A stretch of DNA of 64,000 nt from positions 1 to 64,000 of the forward strand of contig NZ_LFCT01000011.1 in assembly GCF_008692605.1 (NCBI RefSeq), given 5' to 3'. Shown piece by piece: positions 8,034 through 16,232 of the stretch. This DNA is from Sphingobium estronivorans (GTDB lineage Bacteria > Pseudomonadota > Alphaproteobacteria > Sphingomonadales > Sphingomonadaceae). Each line of letters begins with the position of its first letter. The stretch's first letter is position 1. A program made the position numbers and the translations under genes. Under the pieces are notes generated by a model. That model worked only from the letters and a program-made list of their open reading frames with translations. It had not been told where the DNA came from and searched no databases.

Positions 8034-9214
8034 CCCTTCGGGACGTAACGCGGTTCGCGCGGCAGGCCAAGGCCCCGCTCTGCGATCAGATTGCGCTGGA
8101 TCTGGTTGGTGCCGCCATAGATGGTGTCGGCGCGGGAGAAGAGGAACAGATTGGGCAGCGTGTCCCATTCATATTCCGCATGGTCGGACACTTCGCCCGC
8201 CTGGCCCAGCACGTCCATCGCCAACTCACCCAGATTGCGGCGCCAGCTGGCCCACTGGATCTTGTAGGTCAGCGCCGCGCCGTCGATCTTCTTGTGATCG
8301 GTCTGGGACAGCATCCGCAGCGCGCCGTAACGCATCAGGCGCAAGCCGATCTCCGCTTTCGCCAGCCGCTGACGGATCAGCGGGTCATTGGCCGCGCCAT
8401 TGGCCTTGGCTGCCGCGATGATATCATCCAGTTCGTTGCGGAAGCCCATTTGCTGGCCCAGCGTCGATACGCCACGCTCAAAGGCGAGCAGGCCCATGGC
8501 GATGCCCCAACCCTGCCCGACCGCGCCGATCAGGCTGTCCGCCGGACAACGCGCATCGGTGAAGAAGGTCTCGTTGAACTCAGAATCGCCGTTGATCTGG
8601 CGAATGCCGCGCACCTCGATGCCCGGCTGGTCGAGCGGCATCATCAGGAAGGTCAGGCCCTTGGGACCCTGCGACCCTTCCTCAGTGCGCGTGACCACGA
8701 AAATCCAGTCGGAAATATGGGCAAGGCTGGTCCAGATCTTCTGGCCGTTGACCACCCATTCGCCGTTTTCCAGCCGCCCGCGGGTGCGGACGCTGGCAAG
8801 GTCGGACCCCGCATTGGGCTCGGAAAAGCCCTGGCAGAAGATCGTCGTGCCCGCCGCGATGCCGGGCAGGAACTGGCGCTTCTGCTCCTCCGTGCCGAAG
8901 GCCAGGATGGTCGGCCCGGCCAGTTCGATGCCGATATGGTTGATGCGGCCCGGCACGCCTGCGCGGGCATACTCCTCCGCGAAGATCACCTGCTGCGCCA
9001 GCGTCGCGTCGCGCCCGCCCCATTGGGACGGCCAGCCGATGCACGACCAGCGATGGGCAGCGAGTTGCTGCTCCCATTCCTTGCGGCGCTCCGGGCTGCC
9101 GGTCAGCTTGGTGATGCCCTTGATGTCCTTGAACTCGCCCGCCATCTGGCCGTTCAGCCAGTCGGCGCATTCCTGACGGAACAGTTCGTCTTCTGCCGAA
9201 AAACCGAGCTTCAT
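8030..9214 (-). CDS. Acyl-CoA dehydrogenase (subunit of a probable hetero-pair)
   Basis: A 394-aa FadE-like flavoprotein: FCQGFSEPNAGSD and NGQKIWTS are the FAD/substrate-binding strands, and the C-terminal segment YGGTNQIQRN binds the cofactor. Where medium-chain enzymes carry the catalytic Glu (YEGT), this one has Gly; other family members place the base elsewhere, so the catalytic base is not certain here. It overlaps by ATGA the preceding, more divergent acyl-CoA dehydrogenase. Adjacent pairs like this commonly form alpha2beta2 dehydrogenases for steroid or other bulky side chains (known for mycobacterial FadE pairs). Expected reaction: alpha,beta-desaturation of a branched or polycyclic acyl-CoA. 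Confidence 0.92.
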   Translation of the reverse strand: MKLGFSAEDELFRQECADWLNGQMAGEFKDIKGITKLTGSPERRKEWEQQLAAHRWSCIGWPSQWGGRDATLAQQVIFAEEYARAGVPGRINHIGIELAGPTILAFGTEEQKRQFLPGIAAGTTIFCQGFSEPNAGSDLASVRTRGRLENGEWVVNGQKIWTSLAHISDWIFVVTRTEEGSQGPKGLTFLMMPLDQPGIEVRGIRQINGDSEFNETFFTDARCPADSLIGAVGQGWGIAMGLLAFERGVSTLGQQMGFRNELDDIIAAAKANGAANDPLIRQRLAKAEIGLRLMRYGALRMLSQTDHKKIDGAALTYKIQWASWRRNLGELAMDVLGQAGEVSDHAEYEWDTLPNLFLFSRADTIYGGTNQIQRNLIAERGLGLPREPRYVPKG

Positions 9215-10269
9215 GCTGCTTCCCCCAGGATCATCGTGGCAATGCGTTCGCGATGCCAATTGCCGCTGCCCAACATGGACTGGAGCGAGCGGGCACGTTT
9301 GAAGAAGAGATGCGCGTCATGTTCCCAGGTGAAGCCGATGCCGCCATGAAGCTGGATCATGTCACCCGCGCACCGGAAATAGGTGTCGGCGGCGAAGCTC
9401 TTGGCCGCGTGGATCGCCAGATCGGCCTCGTCCGACTGTTCGTCCACCGCGCAGGCTGCCCAATAGACGACCGAGCGCGCCTGCTCGATCTCGATCATCA
9501 TGTCAGCCAACCGGTGCTTGTACGCCTGGAAGGACCCGATGGGACGGCCGAACTGCACCCGCTCCTGCGAATAGGCGACGGTGCGGTCGAGACAGGCCTG
9601 CGCCCCGCCCAACGACTCTGCCGCGACCGCGATGAAGGCGGCGCGATGCGCGGCGGCGAGCGCGGCGGCGGGATCGGCCAACGCCTCGCCCTGCGCATCG
9701 GCCAGCGTCACGCGGGCGAACGGACGGGTCTGGTCCATGCTGGTCTGCGCCGTGACCGTGACGCCCGGATCGTCCGCCCGGACCACCCACATGCCGCGAT
9801 TGTCGGTGACAATGAACAGCGATGCGCTGGCGCCATGGGTCACATAGTGCGCCCCGCCGGTCAGCCGGTCGCCCTCGACCTTCAGCGCGCCGTCGTAAAA
9901 ATAGCCCGCAATCGCTTCACCGGAAATCAGATCGGGCAGCAGCGCCGCCCGCTGTTCCTGCGTGCCGCCGGCCGCAATCGCCTGCGCCGCCTGCACCAGA
10001 CTGCCCAGCATCGGCAGCGCCGCGACCTGCGCGCCTGCGGCCTCCGCGATGATCGCCAGTTCGACCATGCCCAGCCCCGATCCACCCGTCTCTTCGGGCA
10101 GACCGATGCCGCTCAACCCCAGTTCGCGGCAGAAGGCGGCCCACAATTCCCGGTCGATGCCGTCGGCGGCCATGGCGCGGCGCACGCGCTCGCTCGTCGC
10201 ATTGTCGCGGAAGAAGGCCTGTGCCGTCTCCGCGATCATCTGCTGCTCTTCGGTAAAGGCGAATTCCAT
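9211..10269 (-). CDS. Acyl-CoA dehydrogenase (second subunit)
   Basis: A 352-aa acyl-CoA dehydrogenase, shorter than its partner. The N-terminal helical domain (EEQQMIAETAQAFFRD) and the C-terminal LHGGIGFTWEHD are clear; the latter is the motif seen in the partner subunit of FadE-type heterotetramers. The middle beta-domain is compact and lacks the usual (M/F)xxTEPxAGSD stretch. The ATG at 10269 is preceded by GGAAGAGG and AGGA; a longer frame to 10398 lacks coding character. It is the first gene of a four-gene minus-strand operon and carries operator-like repeats 90-165 bp upstream. Confidence 0.9.
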   Translation of the reverse strand: MEFAFTEEQQMIAETAQAFFRDNATSERVRRAMAADGIDRELWAAFCRELGLSGIGLPEETGGSGLGMVELAIIAEAAGAQVAALPMLGSLVQAAQAIAAGGTQEQRAALLPDLISGEAIAGYFYDGALKVEGDRLTGGAHYVTHGASASLFIVTDNRGMWVVRADDPGVTVTAQTSMDQTRPFARVTLADAQGEALADPAAALAAAHRAAFIAVAAESLGGAQACLDRTVAYSQERVQFGRPIGSFQAYKHRLADMMIEIEQARSVVYWAACAVDEQSDEADLAIHAAKSFAADTYFRCAGDMIQLHGGIGFTWEHDAHLFFKRARSLQSMLGSGNWHRERIATMILGEAA

Positions 10270-10358
10270 TTCCTGGCAGTCCTCTTCCTTGACCCACTGC
10301 GCGGATTGTCGCCCGCTCTCGGTTCCGCAATGGCGGGTGCGCAAGCACAACCTGCCAT

Positions 10359-10433
10359 CATTTGCGGATATATTTATCAAAATACCCGTAAATGACAAGA
10401 TCGAAACCGGGCCATTTTCAACATTTGCGGATA
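10359..10433. promoter_or_regulatory. Three copies of a CATTTGCGGATA-like half-site upstream of the acyl-CoA dehydrogenase operon
   Basis: CATTTGCGGATA occurs at 10359-10370 and again at 10422-10433. Between them TACCCGTAAATG (10383-10394) is the reverse complement of CATTTACGGGTA, 10 of 12 identical to the half-site. The first two copies face each other across a 12-nt A/T-rich spacer. They lie in the 208-bp gap upstream of the gene starting at 10269. The same core recurs in a dyad at 19895-19940. Confidence 0.5.
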
Positions 10434-10477
10434 TTTTTTTGTTCTGTTTTCCGAAAAAGTCGAATCAATGCCGCAAT

Positions 10478-10972
10478 TCAGTCCGCATCCTCACCATCCA
10501 GTGCGGCCTTTTCCGTGATGCGCACGATCCGCGAATTATATTTGACCGCGCTCACCGCGATGGAGGTTTCGATATGGTGCACCCCCGGCATCGCCAGAAT
10601 GCGGTCCGCCGCGAAATGATGGAATTTGCCCAGATCTGTGAACAGACACGTCACCATGATGTTGAATTGTCCGGCCACGATCATCACCGCTCGGGCGATC
10701 GGCATGGCGGCGATCTGCCGGGCAACATCGCGGATATTCTCGATATCGGCCTGAATGCCGATGAAGGCGATGCGGATGTCCCGGTCCAGATCGAGGCTGG
10801 TGATCGCGGTGAAGGCCAGCAGCCCGTCCTGCTGCAACCGCTTGATGCGCCCGCGGACCGTGCCTTCATTGACGCCCAGGTCGGCGGCGATCTTGCGGTT
10901 GGACACACGGGCATCCTGGGCCAGCATGTCGATCAGCTGGCGATCGAGATCGTCGAGCGGCGCCTTGTTCAT
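10478..10972 (-). CDS. Lrp/AsnC family transcriptional regulator
   Basis: A 164-aa regulator: N-terminal winged helix (LDRQLIDMLAQDARVSNRKIAADLGVNEGTVRGRI) followed by an alpha/beta RAM ligand-binding domain (residues about 65-150). It overlaps the upstream Lrp/AsnC gene by ATGA. Two such regulators in a row, downstream of an MFS transporter, suggest they may form hetero-oligomers sensing an imported or pathway compound (inference). The acyl-CoA dehydrogenase operon with its repeated half-sites begins right after this gene and is the obvious candidate target. Confidence 0.92.
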   Translation of the reverse strand: MNKAPLDDLDRQLIDMLAQDARVSNRKIAADLGVNEGTVRGRIKRLQQDGLLAFTAITSLDLDRDIRIAFIGIQADIENIRDVARQIAAMPIARAVMIVAGQFNIMVTCLFTDLGKFHHFAADRILAMPGVHHIETSIAVSAVKYNSRIVRITEKAALDGEDAD

Positions 10973-11448
10973 GCGCCGCCTCCCGAAACTTGGGGGCCGG
11001 ATTCGAACTGATATTTGATGACGTCCAGCACGATGGAGGGCCGCATCGTCCGCACGCCCCGGACCTTGGACAATTTATCGATCATGAGCTCGGGCAGCTC
11101 TCCATATTCGCGCAGCGCGAGCAGCACGTCGATATTGTGCCGCCCGGTGACGAGGAACACGGCGAACACCTCGGGCAGCGCGGCCAGTTCCTCCGCCACA
11201 TCGGACGAGGCGCGGCCGTCGACCTCGACCGCGATCTGGATCAGCACGTCCATGCCATGGGCCGCGAAGTCCGACACGGCGACCACGTTCAGCTTGTCGG
11301 ACTGCTCCATCCGGCGGATTCGGCCCGACACGGTGGCGGCGGTCAGATCGAGCGATTCCGCGATCTGCTGGTTGGTGGACCGTCCGTTGCGGCGCAGATG
11401 GCCGATGATCTTGCGGTCGATCTCATCGATGGAAAGGGTTTCATTCAT
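10969..11448 (-). CDS. Lrp/AsnC family transcriptional regulator
   Basis: A 159-aa Lrp/AsnC protein: HTH near IDEIDRKIIGHLRRNGRSTNQQIAESL, recognition helix around TAATVSGRIRRM, then a RAM domain with GRHNIDVLLAL. The ATG at 11448 overlaps the stop of the MFS gene (ATGA) and its own stop overlaps the next regulator. It shares the domain plan of the neighbour at 10478 but is clearly diverged from it, so the pair is not a recent duplication. Confidence 0.92.
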   Translation of the reverse strand: MNETLSIDEIDRKIIGHLRRNGRSTNQQIAESLDLTAATVSGRIRRMEQSDKLNVVAVSDFAAHGMDVLIQIAVEVDGRASSDVAEELAALPEVFAVFLVTGRHNIDVLLALREYGELPELMIDKLSKVRGVRTMRPSIVLDVIKYQFESGPQVSGGGA

Positions 11449-12746
11449 ACCGGGTTCATGGCACAATGCCCGTCCGATGGAAACGGGGCCTGCGCCAGCG
11501 CCTGCCTATCCCGCTCCAACCGGCCGCCCACCAGCCAGCCCAACACCGATGCCAGGAAGCCGAAGGGAATGATCACGCTGAGCGCGACGGCGAGCGAATG
11601 CCCGTCATTGCCCAGCCAACCGCTGATCGCGCCGGTCGCCCAAGGTCCGACGAAATAGCCCAGCAGGGTGATTGCGGCCAGAAACAGGGCGGTGGACGCC
11701 GCGCGGATCGGCGCGGGCAGCATATATTGCAGCGTGGCGAGGAAGCCCACCGACCAGCCGCCGCCCAGCAGGCCCGACGGCACCGCCAGCCAGAGCGCCA
11801 CTGTGAAGCTGTCCGCCCAGGTCGCGGCCAGGATCGCCAGCGTCGCCGCGCCGATGGCCAGCGCGGACAGGCGCGAGGGCCAGATCATGCTGCGCGCCGA
11901 CAGCCGATCGGCCAGTGCGCCGAACAACAGGGTGCCGACCAGCCCCGACAGGCCGAAATTGAGCGCGAAGGCGGACTTGGCCACCACCGGGTCCAGCCCG
12001 TAACGCCGCGCGAACAGTTCCGGCCCCCAATAGCCGAAGGCGACGCCCGACAGCGCGCCCAGCGCAAAGGCGAGCATCATCAGCACGAAGGCAGGCCGCC
12101 GCACCAGCAACGCCACCAACCGGCCGAAGGGCATCACCCCGTCCTGCGCCAGTTTCGTGCGCGCCGGCTCGCGGATCAGCCACAGCGCCAGCGCGCCCAG
12201 CGCGACGCCCCCCACGCCCATGCCGATAAAGGCCAGGCGCCAGCCATGCACCGCCGCGATGGCGGGTCCGCCGGCCTGCCCGGCGATCTGGCCGAAATAA
12301 GTCGCCAGCCCCAGCAGCGCGAAGGCGAAGCCGCGCTTTTCGGGCCGGAAATAATCGGACAGCAACGAATAGGCCGGGGCGACAAAGGCCGCCTCCCCCA
12401 CGCCGACGCCCACCCGCGCCAGCGTCAGGCTGATCGGGCCCGTCGCAAGACCGGTCGCGACCGTCGCTCCGCTCCACAGCACGCAGCCCGCGGCGATGAT
12501 GCGAATCCGGCTCCCCCGGTCGGCCAGCCGCGCGAAGGGCACGCCCAGCACGACGTACAACACGACGAAGGCCGGCCCCATCAACAGGCCCATCATCCCG
12601 TCACCCAAGCCGAACTCCGCCTTGATCGGTCCGATCAACCCGGTGATCAGATAGCGGTCAGCGAAGTTGAAGATATAGATCGCCAGCAGCATCGCCAGCA
12701 CGACCCAGGGATTGGAAGGAGCCGTAGAGGCCGACCGATTGTCCAT
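11445..12746 (-). CDS. MFS transporter, spinster-like
   Basis: A 433-aa protein with about 12 predicted membrane helices. The first helix holds IYIFNFADRYLITG, a hallmark of the spinster-like MFS group common in sphingomonad catabolic islands, and the loop after helix 2 has FARLADRGSR (the DRxGRR-like motif A). Helix 5 region GEAAFVAPAYSLLSDYF is also typical. It likely moves the substrate or an organic-acid product across the inner membrane. It starts 4 nt after the stop of the SDR at 12751 and overlaps the AsnC regulator downstream. A paralogue lies at 43234-44508. Confidence 0.92.
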   Translation of the reverse strand: MDNRSASTAPSNPWVVLAMLLAIYIFNFADRYLITGLIGPIKAEFGLGDGMMGLLMGPAFVVLYVVLGVPFARLADRGSRIRIIAAGCVLWSGATVATGLATGPISLTLARVGVGVGEAAFVAPAYSLLSDYFRPEKRGFAFALLGLATYFGQIAGQAGGPAIAAVHGWRLAFIGMGVGGVALGALALWLIREPARTKLAQDGVMPFGRLVALLVRRPAFVLMMLAFALGALSGVAFGYWGPELFARRYGLDPVVAKSAFALNFGLSGLVGTLLFGALADRLSARSMIWPSRLSALAIGAATLAILAATWADSFTVALWLAVPSGLLGGGWSVGFLATLQYMLPAPIRAASTALFLAAITLLGYFVGPWATGAISGWLGNDGHSLAVALSVIIPFGFLASVLGWLVGGRLERDRQALAQAPFPSDGHCAMNPV

Positions 12747-12750
12747 GGCA

Positions 12751-13509
12751 TCAATCCCTCAGCAGCGAACCACCGTTCACATGCCAGAGCTGGCCATTGA
12801 CCCACACCCCGTCATCCGAAGCGAGGAAGGCGATGGCCCCGGCAATATCGTCCGGCTGGCCCAGCCGCCGATGCGGAAGCGTGGCCAGCATGGAATCGAC
12901 ATATTCCTGCGTCAGATGCTGGGCGACGGCTTCGGTCAGCACCACGCCGGGACAGATGCCGTTGGCGCGAATGCCCTGCTTGCCGAATTTGCGTGCGACA
13001 TGGCGGACCAGCGCATGCAGCGCATTCTTGGTCATGGGATAGGCGACCTGCAACGGATTGCCCGAAATCGCCGCGCCGGAGGAGGTGTAGATCATCGCCC
13101 CGCCGCCCCGCTCGATCAGCACGGGCAGCGCCGCCTGCGTCGCCAGGAAATGGCTTTTCGCGTTGATCGCGAAGCTGCGGTCCAGCACTTCCTCGCTGCA
13201 ATTGAGGATATCGATATCCCCTTCGGTCCCGCCCGCCAGATTGGAATGATAGAAGTCGAGGCCGCCAAATTCATCCAGCGCCGCCTGCACGATGGCCGCC
13301 TGCGACGCCGCGCTGGTACCATCCAGCGCCACGCCGATGGCCTTGCCGCCATGCTCGCGGATCGCGGCGGCGGTTTCCTTCGCCCATTCCGCCATGATGT
13401 CGCCGATGACGACCTGCGCGCCTTCGTCCGCCAGACGCCGCGCCGTCGCCGCGCCGATGCCGCGCCCGCCGCCGGCGACGATGCCGGTCTTACCCTTCAA
13501 TCCACGCAT
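12751..13509 (-). CDS. SDR family oxidoreductase
   Basis: A 252-aa SDR with GGGRGIG cofactor loop, VIGDI acidic residue suggesting NAD(H), Ser in YTSSGAA and the YPMTK catalytic pair. The NNAG motif is replaced by HSNLAG, echoing HANFAD in the SDR at 298-1083; both also share an MIYTSS strand and an R(H)VA-x-(K/R) helix, so they look like one subfamily on opposite sides of the block. The start ATG at 13509 lies 18 bp after the amidase stop. Part of the 18768-to-10478 minus-strand gene series. Confidence 0.9.
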   Translation of the reverse strand: MRGLKGKTGIVAGGGRGIGAATARRLADEGAQVVIGDIMAEWAKETAAAIREHGGKAIGVALDGTSAASQAAIVQAALDEFGGLDFYHSNLAGGTEGDIDILNCSEEVLDRSFAINAKSHFLATQAALPVLIERGGGAMIYTSSGAAISGNPLQVAYPMTKNALHALVRHVARKFGKQGIRANGICPGVVLTEAVAQHLTQEYVDSMLATLPHRRLGQPDDIAGAIAFLASDDGVWVNGQLWHVNGGSLLRD

Positions 13510-13527
13510 AATCTCTATCCTTGTCTA

Positions 13528-15036
13528 TCAGAGCGTCGGTCGCCGGTCCCACCAGGGCGCCGCCTTTTCGAGCTGCCCGGCGAGCCGGAACAGCGTTGCT
13601 TCGTCGCCATAGCGGCCCATGAACATGACCCCGACCGGCAGGCCGCCGGACGACATGCCGAGCGGCACCGACATGGCGGGCTGGCCGGTCATGTTGGCGA
13701 TCTGGGTGAAGGGGGAGAAAGTCGCCGTCCGCTGCCCCCAGGTCGCGAAATCCGTATCGGGCGACAGGTTGATCTTCCCCAGTTCCAGCGGCGGCGCCGC
13801 CAAAGTCGGAGAGAGGATCAGGTCATAATTGCTCATGAACTGCGCCATGACCAATGCCGCCGTCTGCAAGGTGGCGTTGGCGCGGGCAAAGTCCATGCCG
13901 CTGGTCTTCTGACCATAAGCGACGAAGCCGAGCGTAATCGGTTCCAGCACGTCGGGACCGATGGCCATACCGGTCGCCTTCGCCCGGTCGAGCATGTCGG
14001 CCGCGACCGACGAACCGATCAGCACGAAGCTGGCCGCTCCCATCGCCGCCATGTCGAGCTTCGGCGCGGCCTCCTCGACATGATGGCCCAGGCTTTCGCA
14101 CAGCCGCGCCGCCTTTTCGGCCACCGCCAGACATTCCGGATCGACTGGCGTTCCGGCGGGCGCGTCCTTCATGAAGGCGATGCGCAGCCGTCCAGGCGCC
14201 TTTTCCAGCTGGGAGAGGAAGCTGCCCTCGGGCGTCGGCGCGCCATAGCGGCTGCCCGGCTCCACCCCATGGGTCGCGTCCAGGATCGCGGCGGAATCGC
14301 GCACCGACCGGGTCACGGCATGATGGACCGACAGCCCGCCCCAACCCTCGGTGCGCGGCGGACCCATCGGCACGCGGCCCCGGCTGGGCTTCAACCCGAA
14401 GAGGCCGCAGCAGGACGCCGGAATGCGGATCGACCCGCCGCCGTCCGTGGCATGGGCGGCGGGCAACACCCCTGCCGCCACCGCCGCCGCCGCGCCGCCG
14501 GAAGAGCCGCCCGTGATATGGGCCGGGTTCCACGGATTGCGCGTCGCGCCGGTCAGCTTGTTCTCGGTCGTGCCGGTCAGCCCCATTTCGGGGACGGTGG
14601 TCTTGCCGAAGATGACGAAGCCGGCCCGTTCGATCCGGCGGACCAGTTCGGACGTCACTTCGGGCTTGTAGCCCTTGTAGAAGCGGCTGCCATTGTCGGT
14701 CGGCAGGCCGGCGATATAGGTGTTGAGATCCTTGATCAGCCAGGGAACGCCGCTGAACGGCCCCTGCGGCAAGCCCCGCTTGATGGCGGCGCGGCCATAG
14801 TCATAATGTTCCTGCGCCATGAAGTTGAAGCGCGGGTTCATCGTCTCCACCCGTGCGATCGACGCATCGAGCAATTCGGTCGGCGAGACCTTCCGGCGGC
14901 GGACCAGATCGGCCAGCCCCAGCGAATCATGCGTGTCGAGCGGGCTGGAGGATGTCGCCGCCTTCGCCGCCCCCGCCATTCCCAGCAGCGCCGCCGCGCC
15001 GACCCCGGCCATGCTTTCCCGGCGTGTCATGTCCAT
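13528..15036 (-). CDS. Exported amidase (amidase-signature family, Tat signal)
   Basis: A 502-aa amidase-signature hydrolase. The Ser-cisSer-Lys triad is visible: K102 in WLIKDLN, S178/S179 in GGSSGG, and the nucleophile S202 in GGGSIRIPA. The N-terminus MDMTRRESMAG followed by a hydrophobic stretch and an AKA cleavage site near residue 26 is a twin-arginine signal, so the enzyme should act in the periplasm. The closest well-known relatives by layout are 6-aminohexanoate cyclic-dimer hydrolases, but the substrate here may be any amide or ester. The ATG at 15036 has GAGAGGA 6 nt upstream. A 90-bp gap separates it from the Rieske gene upstream. Confidence 0.92.
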   Translation of the reverse strand: MDMTRRESMAGVGAAALLGMAGAAKAATSSSPLDTHDSLGLADLVRRRKVSPTELLDASIARVETMNPRFNFMAQEHYDYGRAAIKRGLPQGPFSGVPWLIKDLNTYIAGLPTDNGSRFYKGYKPEVTSELVRRIERAGFVIFGKTTVPEMGLTGTTENKLTGATRNPWNPAHITGGSSGGAAAAVAAGVLPAAHATDGGGSIRIPASCCGLFGLKPSRGRVPMGPPRTEGWGGLSVHHAVTRSVRDSAAILDATHGVEPGSRYGAPTPEGSFLSQLEKAPGRLRIAFMKDAPAGTPVDPECLAVAEKAARLCESLGHHVEEAAPKLDMAAMGAASFVLIGSSVAADMLDRAKATGMAIGPDVLEPITLGFVAYGQKTSGMDFARANATLQTAALVMAQFMSNYDLILSPTLAAPPLELGKINLSPDTDFATWGQRTATFSPFTQIANMTGQPAMSVPLGMSSGGLPVGVMFMGRYGDEATLFRLAGQLEKAAPWWDRRPTL

Positions 15037-15126
15037 TGCTATCCTCTCTTGCCCGCAATCTTCACGGCTCATATGTTTCGCGCCCCTGCGGAGCCATCCT
15101 CCGCAGAAGCACGTCACGTCATCCGA

Positions 15127-16215
15127 TCAGGAAACAGCCTGGTCGGCGTAATAACGCGAATAATATTTGCGGAACTGCGGGATCGGCCCGTCGCCGTCGC
15201 AGATGATCGGATTGGGTTCGAACTTCTGCCGGTCCCACACCACCTTGTCCTGATCGAACTGCTTGCAGATGTCGCGGATAATCGCCTTGGCCACGCCCGC
15301 GCGCTCGCCCTCGGCCTGCGCCTTGGGCTGGGTGAAGCACATGCGGACCTTGACATGGTCCAGTTCCACCGGCGCCAGACACGCTACCAGAAGCGTTTCG
15401 GAAATGCCGGTGAAGCGCGTCCAGCTCTGGCCCGGACCCATGGTGTCATAGCTGATGCAGCCGTCCACTTCGCCCCAGGGCGTGCCCATCTTTGCCTTGA
15501 CGTCCGCGCCCCGGCCCCAGTCGCCCCAGCGCAGATCGCCCAGCGGCACGTTCGCCGTGCCGTGGATGAAGCGGAAATGGGCGACGTCCACGCCGTTTTC
15601 AGCCATGTTCTGGAGCGAGCCCCAGACATTCCATTCATACACGTCGTAATCGGTCCACTCGGGATCGCTCGCCTCGGGCAGCACGGCGACCTCGAACAGC
15701 GGATCGAGTCCCTCCGGGTGATACCAGGCCCAGATGAAGCGGTTGGCTTCGGTGATGTGCCAGTTCTTGGTGCACTTGCGCTTCACCTGCGGCGGAATGA
15801 CGCGGGCATAGGGAATCTCCTTCACCGCGCCTTCATCGCCATCATAACGCCAGGCGTGGAACGGGCATTCCAGCAGATTGCCGTGCACCTTGCCGCCATG
15901 GCCCATATGCGCGCCCAGATGCTTGCAATAGGCGTCGAGCATGCGGACCTTGCCGTCCTCGCCCCGCCAGATCGCCAGATCCTGCGAGAAATAGCGCAGC
16001 GGCTTGACTTCGCCCTCCGCCAGTTCGGACGACATCAGGACCGGATACCAGCCGAAGGGAATGCCGATATTCAGATTGCGTTCCTCGATCGAGGCGCGAC
16101 CCTTCACCTCGGCCAGGCGCCAGTCGGCCAGGTCCTGCCCTTTCAGCTTTTCGAGAAGCTGCCAGACCGCGACCGGAGGGGTGCGGGCGTCTGTTGCGTC
16201 ATGCGTGTTCGACAT
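15127..16215 (-). CDS. Rieske non-heme iron oxygenase, terminal oxygenase component (KshA-like)
   Basis: A 362-aa oxygenase alpha subunit. The Rieske centre is C-K-H then C-P-F-H 18 residues on (YCKHLGAH ... LECPFHAW). The mononuclear iron motif is NGVDVAHFRFIH, giving the Asp-His-His facial triad and the bridging Asp. The architecture fits the single-component-alpha group that includes 3-ketosteroid 9alpha-hydroxylase KshA and similar enzymes hydroxylating polycyclic or alicyclic rings. No reductase or ferredoxin gene lies in this window, so electrons must come from elsewhere in the genome. 17 bp separates it from the amidohydrolase-like gene upstream. Confidence 0.93.
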   Translation of the reverse strand: MSNTHDATDARTPPVAVWQLLEKLKGQDLADWRLAEVKGRASIEERNLNIGIPFGWYPVLMSSELAEGEVKPLRYFSQDLAIWRGEDGKVRMLDAYCKHLGAHMGHGGKVHGNLLECPFHAWRYDGDEGAVKEIPYARVIPPQVKRKCTKNWHITEANRFIWAWYHPEGLDPLFEVAVLPEASDPEWTDYDVYEWNVWGSLQNMAENGVDVAHFRFIHGTANVPLGDLRWGDWGRGADVKAKMGTPWGEVDGCISYDTMGPGQSWTRFTGISETLLVACLAPVELDHVKVRMCFTQPKAQAEGERAGVAKAIIRDICKQFDQDKVVWDRQKFEPNPIICDGDGPIPQFRKYYSRYYADQAVS

Positions 16216-16232
16216 GGGAAAGCTCCGCTATC

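Noticed and set aside
10434..10440. Run of seven T after the repeated half-site
   Set aside because: No GC-rich hairpin precedes it on either strand, so it is not a terminator.
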